Source of the DNA: Psilocybe azurescens
Taxonomy: Eukaryota > Basidiomycota > Agaricomycetes > Agaricales > Agrocybaceae
Assembly: GCA_023853785.1 (NCBI GenBank)
Contig: JAJIRX010000279.1
Coordinates: 1-64,000, forward strand
Direction: 5' to 3'
DNA: 64,000 bases
Shown: positions 44,828-55,871 of the stretch, in pieces
Numbering within the stretch: the stretch's first letter is position 1
How the letters are laid out: every line of letters starts with the position of its first letter
The notes under the pieces: model-generated
Databases searched by the model: none
The model's input: the letters and a program-made list of their open reading frames with translations, nothing else
Told to the model about the DNA's origin: nothing
Program-made: the position numbers and the translations under genes

Positions 44828-47560
44828 GACTATGTCTTTGCTCCGTCTTTGCTGGCAACTTTGCTTGTGCCTGGATCTTTTCACATCTATTGCAAAGAGG
44901 CCATGTGATAATATACTGATAAGATAAGATCATATAAGAGTCAAACAAAGACCAAAAATAATGACTACCGAGTTAACCTTGTGGTGGTATAGCTGTGATC
45001 CCATTCCAACAATGTGGCCACATTAAGTACATTGCTACTGTACCTACATACATTGAGATATAGATCTGGTATTTTAAAATTTTAACCCTACATCTATTTT
45101 TCAGAACTTCACATACAGCATTATTAAATCAATTTAAGATCAATAGTCAATTTAAAAGACTATAACACCACTCAGCACATACTGCCAGCTAAACATGGGG
45201 CTGTTACAACTTACAATAATCATAGTCAGCCCATCATGAATGAAATAGGATTAAAGGGCATACAAATTTAAAACATACTTAAATTTTATATCAACATAGT
45301 ACCTATCAAATATCTACTGCCATTTTTATGTAGACTTGAGTTTTACCACAGGCAGACCACAAAGTCAATTTTCAGAAGTTCTTTGTTACCTGTTTGTGAC
45401 AAATGTAACAAAATAATCCAGGCACAGCAAAGGTGTCAGTTAAGACAGTGAGATGTTTAGTGCAGGGTGCCTTTGTAATTGCCCAATACACAACACCCAA
45501 TCAAATATTTATATTGATCAGTTTGATCTGGGAGGGTAAGCTCGTAAGGCTTATTACAATAACTATTTTAGCAGAGTACAGACTTAGACGATCGCTCTGG
45601 GGTGATCACTAGTAGCTAGAGAACACTTTTACAGGCTAGTACACACAAGGCACTTGAATAGTAAGGGTGATCTCTCTATATGAGGGCGATCACCAATATC
45701 AGGGGATCGCTTTTGGGGGTGAGTGTACACAGGACACTTAACAGTTCTCTTTATAAAACCCAAACTCAAACTTTATCAAACACTATAAGCGATCACCCAT
45801 ATTAACATGTAGTAGATCCTTAGTTCCTATAAGCAACTGGGCACACTAGTCCACAGTCCTTAGTTTACTATAGGCAATGTCCTGAAAACAGTCAGATTTC
45901 TCTGACAGTCGTCCCTAGTTACTATGAGCAATCACTAGTCTTTATAGGGTTCCCACCATACTTAATAATCCCCAGGGCAGTCTTACTATAGGCAATGTCC
46001 TGAACAGTCAGAGTTCTCTGACAGTCGTCCCTAGTTACTTTGAGCAATCGCTAGCCATATAGGGTTCCAATCCATACTTAACAATCCCCAGGGCAGTCCA
46101 CAGATGACTTATAAAAGCATGCTTATCAAGTCTAATAGACCTGACGTTGAATATCACAATGGCGATCGCTCACAAAACCAGGTAGCGCCTAATTGCTTAA
46201 GGTGAACTGCAGTGTTCAATCTCTTATCACACAAATCACTAGTCCTCAAAGTGTTAACACTAGAATTCTTATTCAGAGTAAATTCTGATATCAAATCTGG
46301 GGTGTAAATTACTTGGTTCCTATTCTAAGATACAGGGCTGTTTTTATAGACTAAATAGATACTTTGGCTTGTGATAATTGAAAGAGACTAAGAGAAAAGG
46401 AAGGAAATGGTCGTGCTGCCTAGCCTTTGCTGCACCAATTATAATAGTGGAAAGTACTAGTTTGCCTGGGCTACGGCTTTTATTTGAAGATAACATTGTT
46501 GTCCATGGCAGTGCCTCCTTGGGTAGCAATCACCCAACTTATTTTATCAGATGGCTTGCAGCTAAGGCATGTCGGGACTAGATCACTTAGGGGTATATTT
46601 CCTAGGAAACCCTACCAAGGTTCCCAAGCACAGTTGCTATTGGTTTAGGACCTCCTGGAACAGCAGGTGCCCTTTATCATGAGGAAAGTTACCTCTAGTA
46701 TCGTGTGGCGATCACTGGCTGGGCGATCACTCACTCACGTTGGCTGCATTGCAAATTACAAGTTTTTATAGTCGGATCTAGTAGACCACCATATGCTGAG
46801 TTGTACACAAGATTTCAATTGCCAATACATTCGGTCTGTAGGGCAATCACCCATGTGGCGCAGTGATGCCTGATCCCCAAGCGGTTGATCGCCTAATTTA
46901 GTGAACAGCCTTGTGAGGCCTGGACACAGTGATTGCTTTGCTAATTAATAAGGTTTTCATCACTTGGCAATCGCTTGGTAAGACACTGGTGGGTGTTACC
47001 CCTTGTAAGAGCCAAGGTCATTTCTTAAGAGTTTCTTCTTTGCATGGGACTAATAGTATGATCAATGGAGCGGGCGATCGCTTCGGATGCTCGGTTAGGG
47101 TTGCTTTGATAGCTGTGTAGGAAACTAAAGGAAACTAAAGGTAGTCTTGATTTGTAGCACTGATTAATAGGCCACACTACACCTTAGTTAGTTTGTAAGG
47201 TCTATTACTCTTGTTGGCCCACTAGGAAGTAAAGCCTCAAAGCCTGGCAGTCTGGTGTATCTCCTACCCTTCACTAGTATAATGTACTAGTTTATTACAG
47301 ATAACAATCGCAAAAATAAGGGCCTCTGTATCTCACTATGAATTGTAAGCTCAGAATGGTTTACACCTTTCAATGGAGTCAAGGCCTTTAAAATCAAAGG
47401 GGTCAAGTTTTGCCTGCGGTGAGGGGATTACAACGTTTACTGATAGTAATACTTGCAGTTGAGAATGCACACTCACTCAAAACTGAGGAGGCCATAATTG
47501 AGAGATAATCCAGTGGATGGGATCCCCATGTAGGATAGCAGTGTGCATTAAGCTACAAAT
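44828..47560. other. A/T-rich transposon-derived DNA without recognisable gene
   Basis: No convincing frame is present. The sequence is unusually rich in gatcgc/gcgatc words (for example around 45600-45720, 46150 and 47070) and lies between two parts of the same hAT transposase, so it may be hAT intron or later insertion. A tandem duplication is listed separately. Confidence 0.35.
45863..46098. repeat. tandem duplication, two units of about 118 bp
   Basis: Both units run ttactataggcaatgtcctg, then ctctgacagtcgtccctagt, then tccccagggcagtc. They differ at a small number of positions. No function is evident. Confidence 0.8.
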
Positions 47561-47579
47561 AATGTCAGTAAAAGACAAC

Positions 47580-47935
47580 AATAAAAGAGAAAAGTTACAT
47601 ATACCCCACCAGTGGACTATCCCCATGCCCTCTGGGACTGACTCATGTGTTTGAATATACAGATTCCACTCCATCAGCCATGGCTTTATGGAATCAGAAC
47701 TTTCCTCCTCCTCTTCCTCAGATGAAGTGTCATCCAAATTACAGCAAGTTGAGGCCTTCAGTGGTGCCTTCTTTGCTTTGGAAGTGAAGCTGGAGCCAGA
47801 CTGTGTGTGAATCTTCTCATAATGTTCGACAAACTACAACACTGTCAGTGAAAATGTTCATTAAAATCTGTGCAATGATCTCATACCTTCTCCTGAACAG
47901 TCTCCTTGATATTGTCGAATATGGCAGTATTTCTC
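47580..47935 (-). pseudogene. hAT transposase, internal exons
   Basis: The minus strand encodes FDNIKETVQEK, a gtatga...gacag intron, then FVEHYEKIHTQSGSSFTSKA, an acidic run (SSEEEEEESSDS) and ESVPEGMGIVHWWG before a gtatat donor. The PEGM..V.WWG segment immediately precedes the RYP...ASLARDYL block in hAT transposases. That block is missing here, and the chain resumes only at 44270 with VKGDIVEALECLK. It is part of the same decayed element. Confidence 0.65.
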
Positions 47936-47939
47936 ACTC

Positions 47940-48080
47940 CCCCACATATTCCCTAGGACTGGAGGGATTGAGAAAGGGAGTGAAGGAATAGAGGGAATAG
48001 AGGGAATAGAGGGGATTGAAGAGGGAATGAAGGAATTGGAGAGGGAATGGAGGGAATGATGGGGAATGATGGGGAATAGA
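47940..48080. repeat. purine-rich GGAAT/GGGAATA short repeat
   Basis: It consists of about 140 bases of degenerate aggga, ggaatag and gggaatga units, all purines on the plus strand. The strand asymmetry is strong. Its position abuts the hAT fragment. Confidence 0.7.
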
Positions 48081-48212
48081 GTTATTTATAACCAATACAG
48101 TAATAAAGTGGAATTCCCACAGCTTGAAGCTGAGTAAAAACAATTTCCCACACTTTTAGGCTGAATATAAAAATAGATTTACACAGTTACCACTACTATC
48201 ATACATCTACTA

Positions 48213-48813
48213 CTCGTGGGATCAAAAAGTGATCGCGATTATGTAAGACACACGTGGTTTGCAATGCAGATGCGTTCTGTATTGTGAACAGGTTTTAGAG
48301 GAGTTTTGCAGAAGTTTTATGCTGCGATGAAGCGTGAGCATGGCCGTGTTCAGTTCCAGCAAGATAAAGCATCATGCCACACAAGTAAATGCACCAGGAA
48401 ATGGTTCAGTGATCATGGAATTTCCCTCTTTTATCACCCACCAAACTCCTCTGATCTTTCCCCATTGAGCCTGTTTGGCACGAACTAAAAAAGCTCATAC
48501 GACATTTACTACATCCCCACATCTGTAGATGAGCTCAAATCAGCAGTACTCAACGCCTGGAGCACGTTGCCCATTGCTGATATTGACAAACATATTTTGG
48601 GATGGAAGAGAGAGTTGCGGCTGTATTATCATCTAGAGGTGGACATACTCGGTTCTAATTTTTTCAGTATATTGTAGCATCTACTCATCCCATTTCCGAA
48701 AAAACATCATGAATTTAGCATAAAACAAAGAGCCAGACCGCTTTTCGTGAGGGAGAGTATCAAAACAAAAGTGGCATGATTACCTAATCGCAATCACGTT
48801 TTGATCCCACGAG
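48213..48813 (+). mobile_element. Tc1/mariner deletion derivative, 601 bp, with transposase remnant
   Basis: Inverted ends CTCGTGGGATCAAAA match over about 29 bases with two or three differences and are flanked by TA on both sides (48211-48212, 48814-48815). Inside, on the plus strand, a partial transposase reads FYAAMKREHGRVQFQQDKAS, CHTSKCTRKWFSDHGISLF and PPNSSDLSP. After one base is added at C4 48460-48463 it continues IEPVWHELKKLIR, then TSVDELKSAVLNAW. This covers the second and third acidic residues of the DDE/D catalytic centre. The N-terminal DNA-binding part and first Asp are deleted, so the element cannot move by itself but could be mobilised. Confidence 0.85.
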
Positions 48814-48815
48814 TA

Positions 48816-48920
48816 TACACTGCTTATATAATCCTTATATCATACACCTACTGTACACTGCTTATATAATCTACCCTGTATCATACACCTACTGTACATT
48901 GCTTATATAATCTACTATGT
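48816..48920. repeat. tandem repeat of about 43 bp, two to three units
   Basis: Units read tacactgcttatataatc, then tatcatacacctactg. The Tc1 element inserted beside or within this array, since catacatctac precedes its left end. Confidence 0.6.
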
Positions 48921-49676
48921 GAATTAACTTGTTTTTTTACACACTTGTATTCAATTTAGTCTGAGTCAGAATCACTGGTCTCTGCTTCACTAGAATCACT
49001 AGTCTCTTCATCTAATCCTAATTCTTCATTTTCATCATCACTATCTGAAGACTATGCCTTTCTTTTCTGCTTTGCAATGATATATTTTGTGTGGTAAAAT
49101 AGTATTGTGTATAGAAACCAGTTGAAATTGCCAGGTGTCATACATTTAAGTATAGATTCAAAACCACCCAGCCATGCATTTAATTGTTCACACGAGGTCT
49201 TTACTGTCCCCACCTATTCCAGGTGGAATCCATCTTCATTCTGGAATGTAGATGGATTCCAATGGATTCCATACCATATATTGGTGCTATTTTATATGGA
49301 GGAGCCACAATGGATTCCAATCGGAATCTAACTGGAATCCATCAAATTACCCATTCCAAGTGGAATATTCCATTTACAGTCCAATGGAACTGAGGTAATC
49401 CAGTTGGAATCCAGTTGGAATCCAACATTTAGCAGCCAAGTTAGATGGAATCCAGTTGGAATCCAACATTTAGCAGCCAATGTAGCTGGAATCCAATTGG
49501 AACACCATATATAGAAGCCAATTTGGCTGGAATCCACTTGGAATAGTCATATATACCATGAAACATAGCCTAATATAGGTCTATTCTCACGGAATAATGC
49601 AGAATCCAACTGGAATTCAATCAAATTATTTTTATTGGATTTTATATAATTTTATTTATAATAGAAAAAAAGCGCA

Positions 49677-49750
49677 TAATTGAGAATTGAACCCAAGCAT
49701 CCGAGTATGCCGAATTCAACGATCAACCACTTGAGCCACATAGACATTTC
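49677..49750 (-). repeat. tRNA-derived (SINE-like) segment with Pol III terminator
   Basis: The minus strand contains an A-box-like TGGCTCAAGTGGTTG and, 35 bases on, a B-box-like GGTTCAATTCT. TTGGG and CTCAA can pair around a seven-base loop as a T arm. A T7 run follows at about 49665-49671. The D and anticodon stems pair poorly, so a working tRNA is unlikely. A tRNA-derived SINE head or a Pol III-transcribed RNA is more plausible. Confidence 0.4.
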
Positions 49751-49822
49751 TATACGACAACATTCAGCGTTATACATACCGATCGTACTCGGCTTCTCTC
49801 GGCACGAGCCTAGCGTGACCAT

Positions 49823-51135
49823 TTGCACGCCGTTTGGATGCCACGTCGCACCCTTTCCTTCCACCACCACCACCTCTGCTCCCCGCCACCGTCCATAACC
49901 ACCGTCACCGCCTCTGTCAACAACACCGACCCTCCCCTCTCAATCCCCACCGGTACCCGCTCTACCGCATCGACAACAAGATCCGGGCACGCCGTGTGTC
50001 CCCCCCTGTTTCCACAGCTGGGGAGCTGACGCAAGCGGAAGGAATCGAACGCCGCAGCCACCGCACAGCAGCCAGCTAAGCGCCAAACGGCGACAAGGCG
50101 GACCCAGGAGAAGAGGAGGAGGAGGAGGAGGAGGAGGAGGAGGAGGAGAGAAGCAGCCAGCGGGGGAGGCCACGCAGGAGGGAAAGGGTACGAAAAGGGG
50201 GAAGGCCCCAGGTACGTTTTCTCCCCGCTCACGCTCACCCCGCTCATGCTGCTCTATAGGAAAACCAGCGCCGCAAAGGCAGCTGAGGACGCAGCCGCCG
50301 GCCGAAAGGCGTGCCCACGAAGCGGTCGAAGTACGTACCCTCCCCCTTTTTTTTTTTTCCTTTTTTTTCTTTTCTTTTTTTTTCCTTTTTCTTTTCTTTT
50401 CTTTTTATTCCGTTTTTCTTTTTCTTTTCTTTCTTTCTTCTTTTTATATTTTATTTCTAATTTTATATTTACAGGACTGTACGAAAGCTCGAGGCGGACC
50501 GCGTGTCCGTAGCACCACCCTCGCCTTACCACTCCAGCCCCAGCTACCGAGGGGGCGCCCCCCTCCATCCACCATTGGTCGCCCGACGACGAGAAGAAGA
50601 CGGACAGCACGGCAGACGGCCGATGACAACGACCAAACCAACCCGGACAAGGACGGTGAGGACGACAACGACGGCGGCGAGCGACAACGACGAGAACAAC
50701 AGCGGCCAGGGTGACAACGCCCGGGGACGAGGACCACAACGGCGAGGACGACAAAGGCGACAACGGCGACAACGGCGACAAAGGCGAGGACGGCAACAAA
50801 AGCGAGGACGGCGAAGACACCAGCGACACCCAGCGACAACGGCGCGGGAACCACCACAAAGGGCAAGGCAAAGGCGTACCAAGCGAGGGCCGACAACAAC
50901 GACAATCGCGAAGGCCGACGACAGGGACGCCAATGCCAATGCCAACGCCAATGCCAACGCCAATGCCAACGCAACCACTGGCAACGGCACCAAGGCCAGT
51001 GCCAGTACCTCCAAGGCTGGTATGAAAGCCAAGGCCCCTGCTGCTGCTGCTACCACTGCTGTGAATGTAACTGCTCCCCCCCCTGAACAAGGAAATAGGT
51101 AAATCATTGCATTGATTTATACTAACCTTTATTAG
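49823..51135 (+). other. candidate spliced gene of low-complexity coding sequence in the GC-rich core
   Basis: Three intron-like segments with proper ends lie in order on the plus strand: 50212-50259 (gtacgt...tatag, 48 nt), 50331-50474 (gtacgt...tttacag, 144 nt, mostly thymines), and 51099-51135 (gtaaat, branch-site tactaac, ttattag, 37 nt). The exons are GC-rich. The last one encodes basic and acidic repeats (for example RRGRQRRQRRQRRQRR, and DKGDNGDNGDKGEDG in another frame) and an AN-dipeptide run. A start could be the ATG at 49823 or 49834. The frames do not join cleanly across exon 2, so no protein can be given with confidence. It could equally be an RNA gene or chance. Confidence 0.3.
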
Positions 51136-51859
51136 GTAAGTCTAATTTATATTTTTGTACTAAGCATAATCAGCTATAGAGTTTCATTGGAATGGCTGGA
51201 ATAAAGGTGGAACCTATATAAATAGTAGTTTAATTTAATTTTAACAAGTTCAACCTTTTTGGAATGAAGGTGGAATAGCTGGAATATAGTTGGATTCCAT
51301 TCCAACACTCATTTACATATAATTTTATCAAGTCCAACTTTCATGGAATGTACATGGAATGACTGGAATATAGTTGGAATCCATTCCAACAGTTCTTTTA
51401 TATTTAATTTTATCAAGTTCAACTTATGTGGAATAGGGTTGGAATAGTTGGAATCCAAGTGGAATCTGTATCCAAGGACTAGTGTCAATTTTAATAAAGT
51501 TCTACTCTATCTGGAATCCAACTAGAATCCAATTGGATTCCATTTTCTTGTTACTTTAATCCATTCCAGTTGAAGTTAACTAATTGGAATCAACCTGGAA
51601 TCAATATATAACTGAACTGGAATGTAGCTGGAATCCATGTATGTTGGCTGGACTTGAACAGGACCGGTTGGATTCCAAATGGAATCCATTGGAATCCATC
51701 TACATTCTGGAACGAAGATGGATTCCACTTGGAATCAATGGGGGACAGTAAAGTACTGTGTTCACACACTTGTGTATTAAAAGTTTTTCTGGGCATATGC
51801 ATTGCCATTATCATCATATGCAATAATTACAAGATTTGGAGCTGAACCATCACCTAGAG

Positions 51860-52440
51860 AAGGATTGCAGTACTTTCAACAAAGATAATCATTGGCTTGG
51901 TGATTAATATAATGGTAAGTGTCCACAATAAATCTTGATGTTTTTTCCACATAGCATCCCAACTTCCATTGGTAACAGCTGTTTGCAACACTTGACATCC
52001 TTTGTCAATACATATGTATTCAGGACAAGATTCTTTGTCTTATAAACAGACTGCAAAAACTTTAATATATTAGTTGTGGATTCAGACCTATTAAATTTTG
52101 TCCATGCATCTACATTATTTAAGGAACTAAATACATGATAATAATAGCAATAATAATAATAAATACCATGATTGGGACCTATGGTGGAAGAGCTGATAGA
52201 GTCCAGGTGGACTCCAATTGGAGCGCCAACTTTAACTTTGAATAGAACAGAATCCAGTTGGATTCCAACTAGAATATTTCAATCTATCAATCTTAGTGTA
52301 AATTCATGAGTGCAATATAATATATTAATAACTATATAAAAAGATGGGCAGGAGGGTATATACTTGGGTTAAATGAACAAACAAACACATAAATGTAAAA
52401 GAAAATGAGAGAACAAAAGAAAAAAGTGAAAAATTTTTAA
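51860..52440. other. A/T-rich segment with sparse GGANTCC words, no gene seen
   Basis: This stretch lies between the two GC-rich-core elements. Words such as gtccaggtggactccaattgg (52205) and atccagttggattcc (52252) show it belongs to the left flank of the second element. Coding frames are absent. Confidence 0.4.
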
Positions 52441-53840
52441 AAAAGGGTGGCGGACGGGTGGTCGTATTGGTCATACATGCCGTTGTCGTGGTGGGCGTGG
52501 TACACATCCGCCGTACGTGTTGTCGTCCTTGTGGCTGTTGTGTCCATCATGGCTGTTATGCGTGGCCGTCGTTCTCGGTGTCGTACATGTCGTCGTCGTC
52601 GTCTTTGCAGCTGTCGTGGGTGCTGTACGTTGGTGTCATACTCGGTGTCATGTGTGTTGTTGTTGTGGCCACTTTGCGTGTTGTACATGTCGCGGTATGT
52701 GTCCTGCGTGTTGTGGTACGTGTCCTGCATGTTGTGGTACGTGTCCTGCGTGTCGTTGTTGTCGTCCCTACGTGTTGTGTCTGCTTTCGTACGTGCCGTT
52801 GTTGTACTGTACACGTTGCATGTGTCGTGGTACGTGCGGTACGTATGCATACGCCATTGGTCTATATGAGAAAGAGGGGGGGAGGGTTAGTGGCAGCGGT
52901 GGGTGGGGTTCGCGACTTATCTGGTGTCGCAGCCACGTTCACGCTCGCCTTGTTACCTGCTCGCATCCCCTCCCCTTGTTCCACCTTGTTCCCTCTCGGT
53001 CCGGTGTTGTTGTTGTCGTATACAGAGCCGTCGTCATCGCCGTTGTACTGTGTATGCGTGTCCGGAGTCATTATCATCGTACATGGACCCGTCATCGGTC
53101 GGTGGTGCTGCGATGCATGTCGGGTTGGGTTGGTGAGTGCCTGGCTCCGACCGACAATGGCAAGGTGGTGAGGGCACGCATGACGGCGGCAGCGGGGTGG
53201 TGGTGGTCGGAGGAAGAGGTGGGGTGGTTGGAGTAACCAACGGACCGACGTGGCAATCAAAAGTCACACACGTGACATTATTCACTGTTGCCGAATTGCC
53301 GAGAAATAATATCAAATTTTAAGTCTGTTTATGGTTCCGTTTTTGGTTCCGTTCCAGGGTATTCCATTCAATTCAGCCGGAATTGATATTAAATAAAATA
53401 GCAGGGCCTTGTGCCATATTTTTGCTCTCAGTCCGCAGCGGACTCTGGTGGACTCCGGCCAGAATATGTGAGGGACATAAAAGCCCTCAAATATGGAGCC
53501 CCAATGCTTGAGGTCTTTACAGAACCCCCATTTTTGGTCAGACTCCGGTCAGACTCCATTGGACTTGCTATATTCAGAATGAGGATTTTTCTGGTCTAGG
53601 ACTGCTGAAAATTTTTGGTGAGATTCCAGTGAGATTCTGGTGAATGTCTGGCCAGACTACAGTCCAATGGACTGTCCAGGTGGACTGTCCACTGGAATAA
53701 TGCCAAACCAGCAGTCAAAGTCCACTGGAAATGACTGAACACAACCAACAGCAGTCCATTGGAATTGCACGGACATGACCATTGGCATTCCAATGGACAA
53801 GACCAACGGAATTCCAATGGAAGTCCAACAGACAGCAAGC
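52195..53840. mobile_element. second element with GGA(A/C)TCC-type flanks and GC-rich core
   Basis: The core (52440-53250) is G/T-rich on the plus strand with repeated cgtgt/gtcgt words and a 21-bp tandem repeat (tgttgtggtacgtgtcctgc, about three units near 52690-52760). The right flank (53345-53840) is made of tccggtcagactcc/gtccattgga words like those of the neighbour. Ends are not defined, and open frames on both strands reflect base bias rather than genes. Confidence 0.4.
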
Positions 53841-55871
53841 AGAGGGTTGTCTGTATTAATATTAATAAAAAGAAAATATTAATAAAAAAATAGAACTTTG
53901 ATCAATTAAAGAGATAGCACACATAGAACACAGTAGAGATTATAGAGTCAATAGACTGATGTATTTTTCTGAGTGTACATAGTCCTTGTCAACAGAATTC
54001 TGTATTTTGTTCAGTCCATGGGGTGAGCTTTACAGCGTGGTCCGATGTGGCACATTTGAAAATCACATGACTCAAACGTTTGTGAACATGTTGTCATACA
54101 CCAATTTTGATTGGATATGAGATTTATCTATAAGCTTAGAGCATCTGTCTCGACTCCCCATTGCATGCAGAAGCCAGGGTTATTATTTTGCAATTTTATC
54201 TGAAGCACATCCCTCAATATTCAACGTTGAAGTCCATTCACAGTCCACTTCAATCTCCATTACAACTTTCAATCTCCACTTCAACTATTTGATCAGCTAC
54301 ATTCCCTATCAGTAATTCAATCGGCTATCTATTTCGAACCTCAAGGCTATACGCAGCTTATTCCTGGACATCATTCCTATCCATCCTAGTATGCACAGCA
54401 CTGCACAGCATCATATATCACGATCATCATCAGCATTTGGTCATCTACAACTATTTGGTCCTTAACTGGATTCCACATATGCAGGAAATCTTTGTCTCAC
54501 TCAGCAGTCTTGGTAATGGATGACTGAGCTGTGCCATGAATAGACTGGTTCTATTCATTAGCATGGTACTTGTTCGCTATTTTGGCTCCTTTTCTATTGT
54601 CTGACACTTTCATATGATTGATCCTTCCTTCCTTTTGTCATTCTTGCTTATTGTACTTACTCAGCTTCACTTCTTTCTTACTCATCTCACTTCGCTTTTC
54701 ATAATCCTGCTTATACTTCTTACTCATCCTATGTTACTTACTTACTCATCCTTCTATTTTTCACTCTTAAACTCCGTCAGCCTTCAGTCTATTGTATGTA
54801 GTTGACAGATGGGACTACTGGGTGTTGTTCTAGAGAAAGATTAGTATAGTTTGAACGCTTGATCTCTCTTAAATATTTTTCTATGTTCTCTGGTATATAA
54901 ACCATGTATTAGTATCGCTTGGAATGCAAGGAAGTTACAAGCCCCAACTTTCTTCACAGCAAAGATTTCAAGTTATCAAGTACTCAGTCCCAGCACTCCA
55001 GCACACATTCAATCAATCTCTATCAGTATCCAGCACAAAATTCAACAATCAGTCCAGTTATTCAAGACGTTCATCAGTGGCTAGACCAGCCTATCCAACC
55101 ACCCACGTTCTCTCATCACAGAGAAATTTATCCTGTTCATTTCGATCCTATCATCCTCTAGACCCTTCATTCTTCCTCTACATCCAGATCTTCAACTCCC
55201 CATCACTTCTGTTGCTCCAGAATATTTTATTCAGCAGTTTTGGTCTTGTTGTCATCTTCATCCATCGCTCCAGACACTCTTTATCCGGCTTCCCTGTGTT
55301 GTTTGATATTTTCGGCTGAAGAATATCGCTTAGGTCATCACCTTCGATTGCCCTAGTCATCCTTCATTCACCTCACTGCTCTGTTCGAGGTTTGGATCAA
55401 AAACATCGCACAATCCTTCACCATCTATCACTCCAGGCTGCTCTAGTCATTATTCAATCACCAGACCTTACTTCTGGCTTTGCAGACACTGCAGACTTGA
55501 TTGAAGTGCACTAGGATCAAGACTACATTCTCACTCCTGCCCCATATCAATCCCTGCAAATTATGTAGTCATTTGGCCCCTCCACAGTCATCACACCTCA
55601 TTCACACCGTTCTACCCCAATCAAGTCGGGTTGCTTCCTCCCAGTAAATACTCAAGGGCATTTTATATTCCCTCATCCATTCCTCCTCCTTCATACATCC
55701 CTGCCCTCCTCAGACCACATATATCTTCACAACCTAGTGGCCAAGCCAGCCCTCACTTTAACTCAACAGGGAGAGAGTCGTCTTATCTAGTCTAGACCAT
55801 TCCTCTCTGGTTTGTGTTTTGGTTTTCAATTTATATATCAAATCACACACTACATAGTTCAGTGTCAGTCA

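Larger units (their letters stand above)
49184..51775. mobile_element. 2.6-kb inverted-repeat element built of GGAATCC motifs with a GC-rich core
   Basis: The first 85 or so bases (from gttcacac through ctttactgtcccc to gtagatggattccaatgg) reappear inverted at 51690-51775. Both arms (49200-49620 and 51180-51770) consist of degenerate tggaatcca(a/g)ttggaatcca words. The core contains a tRNA-like segment and a GC-rich, low-complexity stretch with intron signals. No transposase is recognised. A non-autonomous DNA transposon with composite arms is the simplest reading. The family is unknown to me. Confidence 0.55.

Noticed and set aside
50254..51107. Long minus-strand frames (up to 278 codons) in the GC-rich core
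   Set aside because: They are reverse readings of simple repeats and of the T-tract (poly-Lys/Glu), and intron-like signals favour the plus strand.
52447..53260. Several overlapping frames over 200 codons on both strands
   Set aside because: Val/Cys/Arg-rich or Thr/His-rich translations of G/T-rich repeats with no domain. Openness comes from base bias.
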